Assembly: GCF_037975235.1 (NCBI RefSeq)
Contig: NZ_CP150241.1
Span: 1,178,001 to 1,242,000, forward strand
DNA: 64,000 bases
DNA from: Paenibacillus sp. FSL R5-0341
GTDB lineage: Bacteria; Bacillota; Bacilli; Paenibacillales; Paenibacillaceae
Direction of reading: 5' to 3'
The translations under genes and the position numbers were made by a program. Under the pieces are notes generated by a model, which was given only the letters and a program-made list of their open reading frames with translations, made no database searches and was not told the DNA's origin. Below, piece after piece: positions 50,981 through 58,763 of the stretch. Each line of letters begins with the position of its first letter. The stretch's first letter is position 1.

Positions 50981-51084
50981 AGGGTTACTACTTACTTCTA
51001 TATTTTCGTGTATATATATAGTTCAGCTTATATAAATGGAATTAGGACATAGTTTTGTCCACTAGAAAAGGACATTTATCTTTA

Positions 51085-51253
51085 TTTTGTCTTTCAAAGA
51101 GTGGACACTTTTTCTAAAAAGATACTATATCCATCCAGGAATAAGAAACACTACATATAGATGTTTTCAGACAAAAAATTAAAAATTATCTATATGTAGA
51201 ATATCAATTCCGGAGTACTTTCTCATGTCTGTGTCCACCCTTTGAAAGACAAA
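51085..51253. repeat. nested inverted-repeat element, MITE-like
   Basis: Outer arms 51086-51108 and 51231-51253 are reverse complements over 23 bp with one mismatch (starting TTTGTCTTTCAAAG). An inner perfect 12-bp pair CTACATATAGAT (51151-51162) and ATCTATATGTAG (51188-51199) lies inside. The element is flanked by TAT on both sides. It has no coding capacity. Confidence 0.65.
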
Positions 51254-51555
51254 TATGCATTATGTATGCTCAGTGCGGACAGCGCGAGTTGGCGCTCCAA
51301 AAGGTAAGATAAACGATTGAAAAGGCCGAAGACTGTCCCGACCCAATCAACGCTAATCATATATCGGCCATCGGTTTTTCACCAACAAGCCAAACGAATA
51401 ACGGGCGGAGTCTAGACTTGATCCCTACATAGTAACCCTTTTGTGTAAACTCATTTGTGCAAACCCGAATTTATGTAAATACACAGTTTTGCTAACTCTG
51501 GTAAGCTACCTGCTAAACAGCCACTACTGTGCAGACAATAGATCTATAACGCAAG

Positions 51556-51663
51556 ACAACACAACACAACACAACATATAGAACGCATAACAGACCCAAC
51601 AATCATTCAGATTAAACACGCACAAAAAGTAACAAAGATAAAGATAAAGATAAAGATAAAGAT
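51556..51663. repeat. two short tandem repeats
   Basis: ACAAC is repeated four times (51556-51576) and AAAGAT five times (51634-51663). Microsatellites of this kind are uncommon in such genomes and can vary in length. Confidence 0.8.
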
Positions 51664-51988
51664 ACAGTGATCATTGAACAATCACTTCATCTCCATCATA
51701 ACGGAAGGGGAAAGACCTGAACAACCTTTACATGTAATTCTCTCAAAAGCGGTAAAACAAAGGTTTCGGGTAGCTAGCCACATCACTTCAAGTAGCAACA
51801 TCTAGTCACATCTAGCTACATCGCTTCAGATAGCCGTTTTACCTCACTTCATGTGAATGCCACTCCTGATCTGAGCACCGTCCTAAGCTGGAATGAACCT
51901 GCCCCTAAAAAGTTATATATGTCAATTATACCATATGATCTATCTTTCTTAACGTACTCCGAATAAAACAAGAAGTCAAAGTCAACGG

Positions 51989-51994
51989 TTGACA
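51989..51994 (+). promoter_or_regulatory. -35 box of the GntR-ABC operon
   Basis: TTGACA followed at 17 bp by the weak -10 TAATAA (52012-52017), which lies inside the operator palindrome. Confidence 0.5.
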
Positions 51995-52001
51995 ATCCGA
52001 T

Positions 52002-52032
52002 TTAACTGTATTAATAATAGTAGTACAGTTAA
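52002..52032. promoter_or_regulatory. GntR (YtrA-type) operator
   Basis: TTAACTGTA (52002-52010) and TACAGTTAA (52024-52032) form a perfect 9+9 palindrome with a 13-bp centre. It covers the -10 region, so binding of the GntR protein would repress the operon. Confidence 0.7.
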
Positions 52033-52098
52033 TACACCTGAGATACAGTCATTTAAACAGATAGGTTATTTCACACATTTACAGAAAGGAGGTGCGGG

Positions 52099-52488
52099 AT
52101 GTTCGAATTAGATGTACGCAGCCGTAAGGCGATCTACGAGCAACTGGTGGACAAAGTCAAAGAAATGATCGTATACGGTATTCTAAAGCCCGACGAGCAG
52201 CTTCCTTCCGTTCGTGCGTTATCCACGCAGCTGACTGTGAATCCAAATACGATTCAAAAAGCGTATCGCGAGCTTGAACGTGAAGGTTACATTTATTCTT
52301 TGCAGGGAAAAGGGAGCTTCGTATCATCGTCAGTGGAACATCCGAATGAAGCCATGAGAGATGAGATCAGAGAGTCTCTGGTGAAGTTGATTGCAGAAGC
52401 TTCGTATTCCGGTTTGACCAAGGCGGATATGACGCTTTTGTTTGAGGAAGCGATGGCCCGTATAGAGAAGGAGGAGCCTCATGATTGA
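52099..52488 (+). CDS. GntR-family regulator, YtrA subfamily
   Basis: The 129-residue protein has a GntR winged helix (about 8-75; IYEQLVDKVKEMIVYGILKPDEQLPSVRALSTQLTVNPNTIQKAYRELEREGYI in motif order) and a short C-terminal dimer helix pair only, as in YtrA regulators. AAAGGAGGTG precedes the ATG. It overlaps the ATPase gene by 8 nt. Such regulators control ABC transporters linked to cell-wall stress or acetoin use. Confidence 0.95.
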   Translation: MFELDVRSRKAIYEQLVDKVKEMIVYGILKPDEQLPSVRALSTQLTVNPNTIQKAYRELEREGYIYSLQGKGSFVSSSVEHPNEAMRDEIRESLVKLIAEASYSGLTKADMTLLFEEAMARIEKEEPHD

Positions 52489-53383
52489 GCTGAATCAAGT
52501 CGTCAAAGCGTTTGAACAGGAAAAGGCAGTGGATGGCGTAACGATGCACATACATAAGGGATCGATCTATGGTTTGCTCGGTTCCAATGGGGCAGGCAAG
52601 ACTTCGCTGCTCAAAATGATGGCTGGCATTTACCGTCAGGACAGCGGGACTGTTCGTATCGAGGATACTGAAATTTATGAAAATATGTATCTCAAAGGTC
52701 GCACGGTTTTCATGGCCGATTCGCCCTACTTTTTCCCGCAATCTTCAATTACGCAAATGGCTACATTTTATCGTTCTGTCTATCCACGCTGGAATGAGGA
52801 GCGGTTCAAGCAACTGGCGACCGTGTTCAAACTGGATGTAAAACGCAAGCTGCATCGCATGTCCAAAGGCATGCGCCGTCAGGCAGCCGTATGGCTGGGG
52901 CTTAGCTGTATGCCTGAAGTGCTGCTGATGGATGAGCCGATTGACGGCCTCGATCCCGTCATGCGCCAGCAGATTAAAAACCTGCTGTTCCAGGAAGCAG
53001 CTGAGCGTCAAGTAACCATTGTCATCTCGTCACACAATTTGCGTGAGATCGAAGATCTGTGTGACCATGTGGCAATTATGCACAAAGGCCGAATTATTGT
53101 AGAGAAGGATCTCGATGATCTGAAGGCTGATACGCATAAAATTCAGGTCGCTTTTCGCCACCCGGACCATGCCAAAGCCATGGATGAGCAAGTTGATATT
53201 TTACATGAAGAGAAGCGAGGAAGCGTATCCCTGTACATTGTCAAAGGCAACCGACAACAGGTAACTGATCAATTCCGTGTACATGATCCGTATCTGCTGG
53301 ATGTATTGCCACTAACACTGGAAGAAATCTTTATCTATGAAATGGAGGACGCAGGGTATGATATTCAACCGATTGTTCTGTAA
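52481..53383 (+). CDS. ABC transporter ATPase (YtrB-like)
   Basis: The 300-residue ATPase has Walker A GSNGAGKTS, a variant signature SKGMRRQAAVWLGL, Walker B VLLMDEPIDGLD and a switch His in ISSHNLREIEDLCD. A C-terminal domain of about 80 residues follows. GAGGAG lies before the ATG inside the gntR gene. It overlaps the next permease gene by 26 nt. This is the usual order of YtrA-type operons. Confidence 0.94.
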   Translation: MIELNQVVKAFEQEKAVDGVTMHIHKGSIYGLLGSNGAGKTSLLKMMAGIYRQDSGTVRIEDTEIYENMYLKGRTVFMADSPYFFPQSSITQMATFYRSVYPRWNEERFKQLATVFKLDVKRKLHRMSKGMRRQAAVWLGLSCMPEVLLMDEPIDGLDPVMRQQIKNLLFQEAAERQVTIVISSHNLREIEDLCDHVAIMHKGRIIVEKDLDDLKADTHKIQVAFRHPDHAKAMDEQVDILHEEKRGSVSLYIVKGNRQQVTDQFRVHDPYLLDVLPLTLEEIFIYEMEDAGYDIQPIVL

Positions 53384-55385
53384 CCGGGGCATCCTGATCC
53401 AAAATTTCAGACAGCATGGATGGATAGGCATCCTCTACCTGATCACATTGTTGTTCTCGTTACCGTTATATATCGCTACCGAATACAGGGACGCGCCACA
53501 GCAGATTACAAGTCTGTTTCAAGCTAATGGTGAAGTGCAGATTCTGTTTGCCATTACATTGCCTGTAGCGGCTGGCATCTTTCTGTTTCGGTATATTCAG
53601 TCCGGTGCACCGTCTGATCTGTTCCATAGTTTGCCGTTACGTCGTAAACATCTATTAACGGTTAACTTGTTGACCGGATATGCCATGATTTTGCTTCCAA
53701 TCTGGATTACAACTGCAATTACCGGCTGGGTATGGACAGTACTGGATCAACCTGCTTTTCTGTTCGATGGCAGCACGATCTGGATGTGGGGCTTGAGCAT
53801 GAGCATCTACTCGCTATTTATGTTCATGCTTACTGTGGCGGTTGGCATGTGCATCGGGCAATCTGTGTTGCAGGGGCTTACCGTATACGCGCTCCTCTTG
53901 TTACCTGTTGTCGTATGGTTCATTATGTCACTTCATCTCCAGCATTATTTGCTTGGATATCCGTACGATGAATTGGGACGTAATGCGGAAGAAATGTCAC
54001 TTGTTCTTCGCATGGCTTCAATCAGTTATGCTCCTATCACTAATGGAGAACTTATAATCTATTCGATATTCGCAATCCTGTTTATTCCTCTGACATATGT
54101 GCTTTATGCGAGAAGACAGGTTGAATCTGCTACGCAAGCAGTTACGTTTACTCTTGTGAAACCTATATTCCGATTTGGTTTAATGTTTACGTTGGTTCTA
54201 ATTGGCGGAGCTTACTTCACGATTATTGCTCCAAGAGGATCAGCTGGATGGGGAATCTTCGGATATGTTCTTGGTGGAATTGTAGGTTATATCGTTGCCG
54301 AGATGATTATTCGCAAAACATGGCTGATCTGGAGCAGCAGGCTGCTGCCCAAGCTGATTCTGTATGGTATCGTCGCTGGTTTGGTATTGTACATCCCTAT
54401 TGCCGACTGGAATGGATACGCTGCCCGAGTGCCTGAACTGAACAAAGTGAACAGCATCAAGCTTGGTGGGGAGCGTTATATCTATAGTAACGGTGTCAAT
54501 CAGAAGATGGATGACGGTCACCTCTATTCCAATGATCCGGAATATATGGGGGCAGTTATCGCTCTTCATCAAAAAATTGTGGATTCCGATCTTCCTATAC
54601 TGAATGATCCAATCAATCCAGGTATGCGTAATGATGAGTATGTATTTATTAACTACAAGCTGGATAACGGCAAGGTGATGAAACGTAAATACTATATTCC
54701 AGAAGCCGAATTCCATCAGGAATTAATGGCTCTGAAACAGTCCCAGGATTACAAAAGAGTCGCCTTTGAAACGTATAAGCTGGAAGAGGATGCACTAAGT
54801 TTTGGCATTCGCTCTTCCACTAGTTCATACCGAAAGGTGTACATTAGCAATCCGGAGCAAGTCCGTGAATTCAAGGAACTCTTGAAACAGGACATCTTGG
54901 ACCAGACCTATGAAGAACAGCGCTCGCCGTGGCAGTCGTTTGCTTACGCGGAGATGAATCAGGACTCTACTTCGAAAGATCCATCTCAACCGAGGGAGAT
55001 GTGGAACTTTGAGATCAAACCTAGCTATGATCGGGTATTGGCTTGGCTGAAGGAGAACAAATTATACGATCAGTTGCTTGTCCAAGCAGACGAGATTATC
55101 TCCGCACAGTTTGCGAAGCAGGAGATCAACAGTCCGGGTTTTCTTCAGTGGGCGAATCCGCAGCCAGAATATATCGATGGGAGTCTAAGCATCAAGAAGC
55201 AGGTAGCAACCCAAAACAAAGAAATCATTAGCGATTTGCTCAAACGTCAACGGTCTGGTTATAAAACAGAGAAAGATACCATCTACCAGATCAAGTTGAA
55301 TGTAACTCGTGGCGAGAACATCTATATGATGCTAAAAGAAGAAGATCTAACCGAGGGAATGAAAGCTATTTTGGTCAATCAATAA
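53358..55385 (+). CDS. ABC transporter permease with large extracytoplasmic C-terminal domain (DUF6449-like)
   Basis: The 675-residue protein has about eight membrane helices between residues 15 and 360 (RYIQSGAPSDLFHSLPLRRKHLL between the first two). A hydrophilic domain of about 310 residues follows, beginning with DWNGYAARVPELNKVNSIKLGG and repeating SNGVNQKMDDGHLYS-type segments. I recall this tail as DUF6449 in Paenibacillus transporters, by memory only. GGAGG lies 9 nt before ATG 53358; the frame from 53337 is not used. It is the last gene of the operon. Confidence 0.85.
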   Translation: MIFNRLFCNRGILIQNFRQHGWIGILYLITLLFSLPLYIATEYRDAPQQITSLFQANGEVQILFAITLPVAAGIFLFRYIQSGAPSDLFHSLPLRRKHLLTVNLLTGYAMILLPIWITTAITGWVWTVLDQPAFLFDGSTIWMWGLSMSIYSLFMFMLTVAVGMCIGQSVLQGLTVYALLLLPVVVWFIMSLHLQHYLLGYPYDELGRNAEEMSLVLRMASISYAPITNGELIIYSIFAILFIPLTYVLYARRQVESATQAVTFTLVKPIFRFGLMFTLVLIGGAYFTIIAPRGSAGWGIFGYVLGGIVGYIVAEMIIRKTWLIWSSRLLPKLILYGIVAGLVLYIPIADWNGYAARVPELNKVNSIKLGGERYIYSNGVNQKMDDGHLYSNDPEYMGAVIALHQKIVDSDLPILNDPINPGMRNDEYVFINYKLDNGKVMKRKYYIPEAEFHQELMALKQSQDYKRVAFETYKLEEDALSFGIRSSTSSYRKVYISNPEQVREFKELLKQDILDQTYEEQRSPWQSFAYAEMNQDSTSKDPSQPREMWNFEIKPSYDRVLAWLKENKLYDQLLVQADEIISAQFAKQEINSPGFLQWANPQPEYIDGSLSIKKQVATQNKEIISDLLKRQRSGYKTEKDTIYQIKLNVTRGENIYMMLKEEDLTEGMKAILVNQ

Positions 55386-55564
55386 GCTGAGCTGTATACG
55401 TTGTTGATTAAATGCGGGAAGGGTTCTCCCGTTGATCGAAGGGTTGATATTAGACCAGTCAAACTAGCATGACTTGACCAGATCCAGTGAATGGAATATA
55501 TTAGAAAAAGGAAAAGTTCGAGCGACTCGTTCAATCGAATCTCATATGGAACGGCTTATGAGGG

Positions 55565-55613
55565 AAGCACCCGTAAGAGCAGGCAAATGCCTGACTTGCG
55601 GGTGCTTTTTTTG
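55565..55613 (+). terminator. terminator of the GntR-ABC operon
   Basis: AAGCACCCGTAAG pairs with CTTGCGGGTGCTT, inner AGGCA/TGCCT, then seven T residues. Confidence 0.92.
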
Positions 55614-55673
55614 TCGTTCGCTTATTTTGTTGCGATTCTGCTAAATATTTTAGAAGAAAGGGTGTAGAGACGG

Positions 55674-56780
55674 ATGCATACAGAAGCGTGGAAGGAAACG
55701 ATAAATGAACAGGAGGCAATGGTATGTTGTTCTTCCCTATTGGAACGAACAAGCTCACATAACTTCATTGAACATCACGGATTATTGGAAGGAACCAAGG
55801 GTCGAAAGTATATCGAAGATATAGCTACAGAAGATATAGCTTTAATGGAGACGAGTGACATTCTATTTCCTCCTCCCATAGCAGCTAGCCATACTCACAT
55901 GATGCAACAAAGTAACGTCCAACGTGGTCAATTGCCATCGTTCGCTCGTCTTATTTTCGGAACACGTCTACTTATAGGGCTTGTAATTCTGTTCAGCGCA
56001 GGCACAATTTATTTTGCTTCCACAGCCGAGGCAGCGGGTATAGATCTTGGCGTAACCGCGCAGAAAGCTTGGGATTCCGTTCTGAACAAGGCAGATGCAC
56101 AGACCAAATTAACCCTACAACGAGCGTACGAGAAAGTGGGGAGCTGGAAGACACAAGAGCAAGCTTGGGAACAAAAAATAAAGGCACTTCATGCCACCAA
56201 TACCACGGAATTGGAACGATTGCGTGTAGAAATAAGACAAACTGACGACGCGAAGATCGCAGCTCTAGCTGAAAAGGTAAAGCAAACCCAAGCCCGTTAT
56301 GAACCACTATTCGCCCTCTATAGTTCAGTCAATAGACAGCTGGATGCAGCCAAAGCGATCAAAAATAAGGAATGGAGTGCAGCGATTCGTACGCAGGCCG
56401 ACACATTAAGACCCGTTGTACAGCTTGCCAGAGAAGACATTCGGATCAAGAAAAAGGAGCTTGCCGAAGCACGTAAACGAAAGACCACGGAAGTAAAACG
56501 TTTGCGAGCTATTCTGGCGGGGACCGATTCGGTGAAGAAACAGATTCAAACGGCGAAAAAACAGGCGAGCCTGGCGAAAGAACGATATTCAAACGCACTG
56601 CAACAGTTCAAACAGAGTACAAAGCAAGGCCAAACATCACGTGTACTCAGCTCATTGAACGGATTGGCTTCTGCAACAGAGAAGTGGGCAGGCTCAAAAC
56701 AAAATATCCACACACTGGAGCAAAAAGTATCCTCTACATACGTGAAAGTCAGACAGGAAATCGCCAAGAGACCCAAATAA
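55674..56780 (+). CDS. membrane-anchored coiled-coil protein, unknown
   Basis: The 368-residue protein has a hydrophilic N-terminal part (1-95), one membrane helix (about 98-118, LLIGLVILFSAGTIYFAS), and a long, highly charged helical region (about 125-368). That region is rich in Lys, Gln, Ala and Glu with heptad spacing. An AEAA segment after the helix resembles a signal-peptide cleavage site, so the C-terminal part is probably outside the membrane. GAAAGGGTG precedes ATG 55674. No family is recognised. It stands alone between a terminator and the esterase gene. Confidence 0.7.
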   Translation: MHTEAWKETINEQEAMVCCSSLLERTSSHNFIEHHGLLEGTKGRKYIEDIATEDIALMETSDILFPPPIAASHTHMMQQSNVQRGQLPSFARLIFGTRLLIGLVILFSAGTIYFASTAEAAGIDLGVTAQKAWDSVLNKADAQTKLTLQRAYEKVGSWKTQEQAWEQKIKALHATNTTELERLRVEIRQTDDAKIAALAEKVKQTQARYEPLFALYSSVNRQLDAAKAIKNKEWSAAIRTQADTLRPVVQLAREDIRIKKKELAEARKRKTTEVKRLRAILAGTDSVKKQIQTAKKQASLAKERYSNALQQFKQSTKQGQTSRVLSSLNGLASATEKWAGSKQNIHTLEQKVSSTYVKVRQEIAKRPK

Positions 56781-56851
56781 GAGGAAACCCGGTTCACTCC
56801 GCAACGTACACCACTTTAGATGTAAAGACGCTTCAATGATGAGGGAACGAG

Positions 56852-57886
56852 GTGGAGCTGTTGCAGTCGAAGTTGGAAACGAAACGGGCGGGGAGAACAG
56901 GTTTTAAACGTAAAAGGTACTGGATTCCCATTCTAGTCCTAGTCTTGATTACAGGTTTTGTTGGAATCGGTGCTCAACTAACACCGAAAATCACGATATT
57001 TTTACTGAAATCAGGCTTTGAACTTGCCAGTGCAGACAAGAACAGTAACGAAGCTGTTATCTCCGAAGGAGTAACACGTGTTGCGGATGTGCCCTATGCA
57101 GACGAAGGTCGTAATGACAGTACAATGGATATCTATTATCCTTCCGTAACATCAGAACCTTTGCCTGTCGTGCTGTGGGTTCATGGTGGTGGATGGGTCT
57201 TGGGAGACAAAGCGGACATCACAGATTATGCCGTACAATTAGCCAAACAGGGCTACGTTGTGGTCAGTATGAATTATGCGCTCGCACCGGGTACGAAATA
57301 TCCCATTCCCGTGGTTCAGACGAATCAGGCTTTGACTTACGTGAAGAACCATGCCAGTGAATTCCAGGGTGACCCGAAAAAAATATTTCTCGCAGGCAAT
57401 TCGGCAGGTGCCCAGATCGCAAGTCAGACTGCGGCCGTGGTGACGAATCCATCCCTCGCCAAGCTGATGAATATAACGCCAACCACCCAGCCGGAAGAGT
57501 TACGCGGGGTCCTTTTATTCTGTGGACCTTACAATCTGAGCACGGTAGCGGAAACGGGATTTCCGCTCATACGGACATTTCTCTGGTCATATACCGGAGT
57601 CAAAACATTTGAAGAGTACCCGCGTCTGGATGAAATGTCTACCGTGTTTCAGGCCACAACAGAATATCCACCTGCCTTTATTACCTCAGGCAATGATGAC
57701 CCATTGACCAGTCAATCGATTGAACTGGCACAAGTCTTGAAGCGACTTGATGTTGATGCGGAAACCTTGTTCTTCTCGAACTCATCCGAGAAGCTGGGGC
57801 ATGATTATCAATTTGATCTGGAGACTGAAGCTGGACAACAGGCGATGCATTCAGCAGTACGCTTTTTGCAACAGTATAGTCGATGA
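56852..57886 (+). CDS. membrane-anchored alpha/beta hydrolase (HSL-type esterase), GTG start
   Basis: The 344-residue protein has a basic N-terminus and a membrane anchor (about 22-44), then an esterase of the hormone-sensitive lipase type. The oxyanion motif HGGGWVLGDK, the nucleophile elbow GNSAG with catalytic Ser, the Asp in GNDDPLT and the His in GHDYQFD are visible. The best start is GTG 56852 with GAGGGA nearby; TTG 56861 is possible. The substrate is unknown. It is followed by nikR after 52 nt. Confidence 0.88.
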   Translation: MELLQSKLETKRAGRTGFKRKRYWIPILVLVLITGFVGIGAQLTPKITIFLLKSGFELASADKNSNEAVISEGVTRVADVPYADEGRNDSTMDIYYPSVTSEPLPVVLWVHGGGWVLGDKADITDYAVQLAKQGYVVVSMNYALAPGTKYPIPVVQTNQALTYVKNHASEFQGDPKKIFLAGNSAGAQIASQTAAVVTNPSLAKLMNITPTTQPEELRGVLLFCGPYNLSTVAETGFPLIRTFLWSYTGVKTFEEYPRLDEMSTVFQATTEYPPAFITSGNDDPLTSQSIELAQVLKRLDVDAETLFFSNSSEKLGHDYQFDLETEAGQQAMHSAVRFLQQYSR

Positions 57887-57938
57887 GCAGACAAGTCTGT
57901 GGTACACTCGAAGCAAATGAGGGCGCAGGAGGAGAAGC

Positions 57939-58475
57939 ATGGCAGATAAAGAAGATTTGACCCGGTTCGGGGTGGCGTTTCCGACACCTTTGATTGAACA
58001 GTTTGATCAGTATATTGAGGAACAGGGGTACAAAAACCGATCTGAGGCTTTCCGTGATCTTGTTCGAAAAACATTATTGCAACCCTCTGCACTGCAATCC
58101 GAGCAGGATGTGGCTGGCACCATTGTAATGGTCTACGATCACCATATTAGTGATCTTCCGATCCGCTTGATGGAGCTCCAGCACGAGGCGCATCATGACA
58201 TTATTTCCAATATGCACGTGCATCTGAACCATGACCAATGCCTTGAGGTAATTGCAGTACGGGGGAATCTGGGACGATTGCGTCATCTGCATCAACAGAT
58301 CCAGGTGCAAAAAGGGGTATTGTATGCAGAGCTCTCCGTGACTTATGTGGATGAACTTAACAAACTGGCTCATGCTCAGAGCAGCGGTCAGGATCACAAT
58401 CCGAATCAAAGCCTGGATCATAATCACAGTGCGGGTCAGCATGGTCACAGTCATCATCATCGCTCTGCGGATTAA
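57939..58475 (+). CDS. nikR: nickel-responsive regulator NikR, with His-rich tail
   Basis: The 178-residue repressor has an N-terminal ribbon-helix-helix (TRFGVAFPTPLIEQFDQYIE, KNRSEAFRDLVR) and a C-terminal ACT-type nickel domain. The high-affinity nickel ligands are spaced as in E. coli NikR: His82, His93, His95 and Cys101. A His-rich tail (about 150-178, HGHSHHHR) is extra and may bind metal too. GCAGGAGGAG precedes the ATG. The nik importer follows on the same strand after 288 bp, with a terminator between. Confidence 0.95.
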   Translation: MADKEDLTRFGVAFPTPLIEQFDQYIEEQGYKNRSEAFRDLVRKTLLQPSALQSEQDVAGTIVMVYDHHISDLPIRLMELQHEAHHDIISNMHVHLNHDQCLEVIAVRGNLGRLRHLHQQIQVQKGVLYAELSVTYVDELNKLAHAQSSGQDHNPNQSLDHNHSAGQHGHSHHHRSAD

Positions 58476-58521
58476 GACGAATTGCGAGTGTAATTTCTAT
58501 GAAAATATAGCGAATCTAAAG

Positions 58522-58559
58522 AACAGACCATTGGTTAGGTGCCAACCGTCTGTTTTTTT
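58522..58559 (+). terminator. terminator of nikR
   Basis: AACAGAC pairs with GTCTGTT, inner GGTT/AACC, then seven T residues. Confidence 0.88.
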
Positions 58560-58691
58560 GTCGTCTGTTATAATACCTGACTTTATAGAACGGTATAGAT
58601 GCTCGTTAATATAACTTTATAATTATAAGTTCGATAATATGAAAATATTTGGATTTTGAAGTCAACTTTATTGACATGTGGTTTGTGTTTT

Positions 58692-58719
58692 GTGCTACAA
58701 TTTCCGTAAAAAGTAACAC
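58692..58719. promoter_or_regulatory. candidate NikR operator of the nik operon
   Basis: GTGCTAC (58692-58698), 14 bp, GTAACAC (58713-58719) is a 28-bp inverted repeat with one arm mismatch, the same overall length as the E. coli NikR site. It overlaps a promoter, TTGACA (58671-58676) and TACAAT (58696-58701). A third half-site, GTAGCACAAAA (58733-58743), is the perfect reverse complement of 58688-58698. Confidence 0.6.
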
Positions 58720-58763
58720 GAAACGAATGAGAGTAGCACAAAAATAGAGGGGGAACGACGAGA

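Larger units (their letters stand above)
50889..52098. other. 1.2-kb AT-rich gene desert rich in inverted and tandem repeats
   Basis: No protein gene with a ribosome site is visible. Contents: an 11-bp inverted repeat (50921-50980), a nested inverted-repeat element (51085-51253), a GGCCGA/TCGGCC hairpin near 51323-51380, ACAAC and AAAGAT tandem repeats (51556-51576 and 51634-51663), degenerate CACATC/CTTCA repeats (about 51775-51845), and the GntR operator and promoter (51989-52032). Confidence 0.75.
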
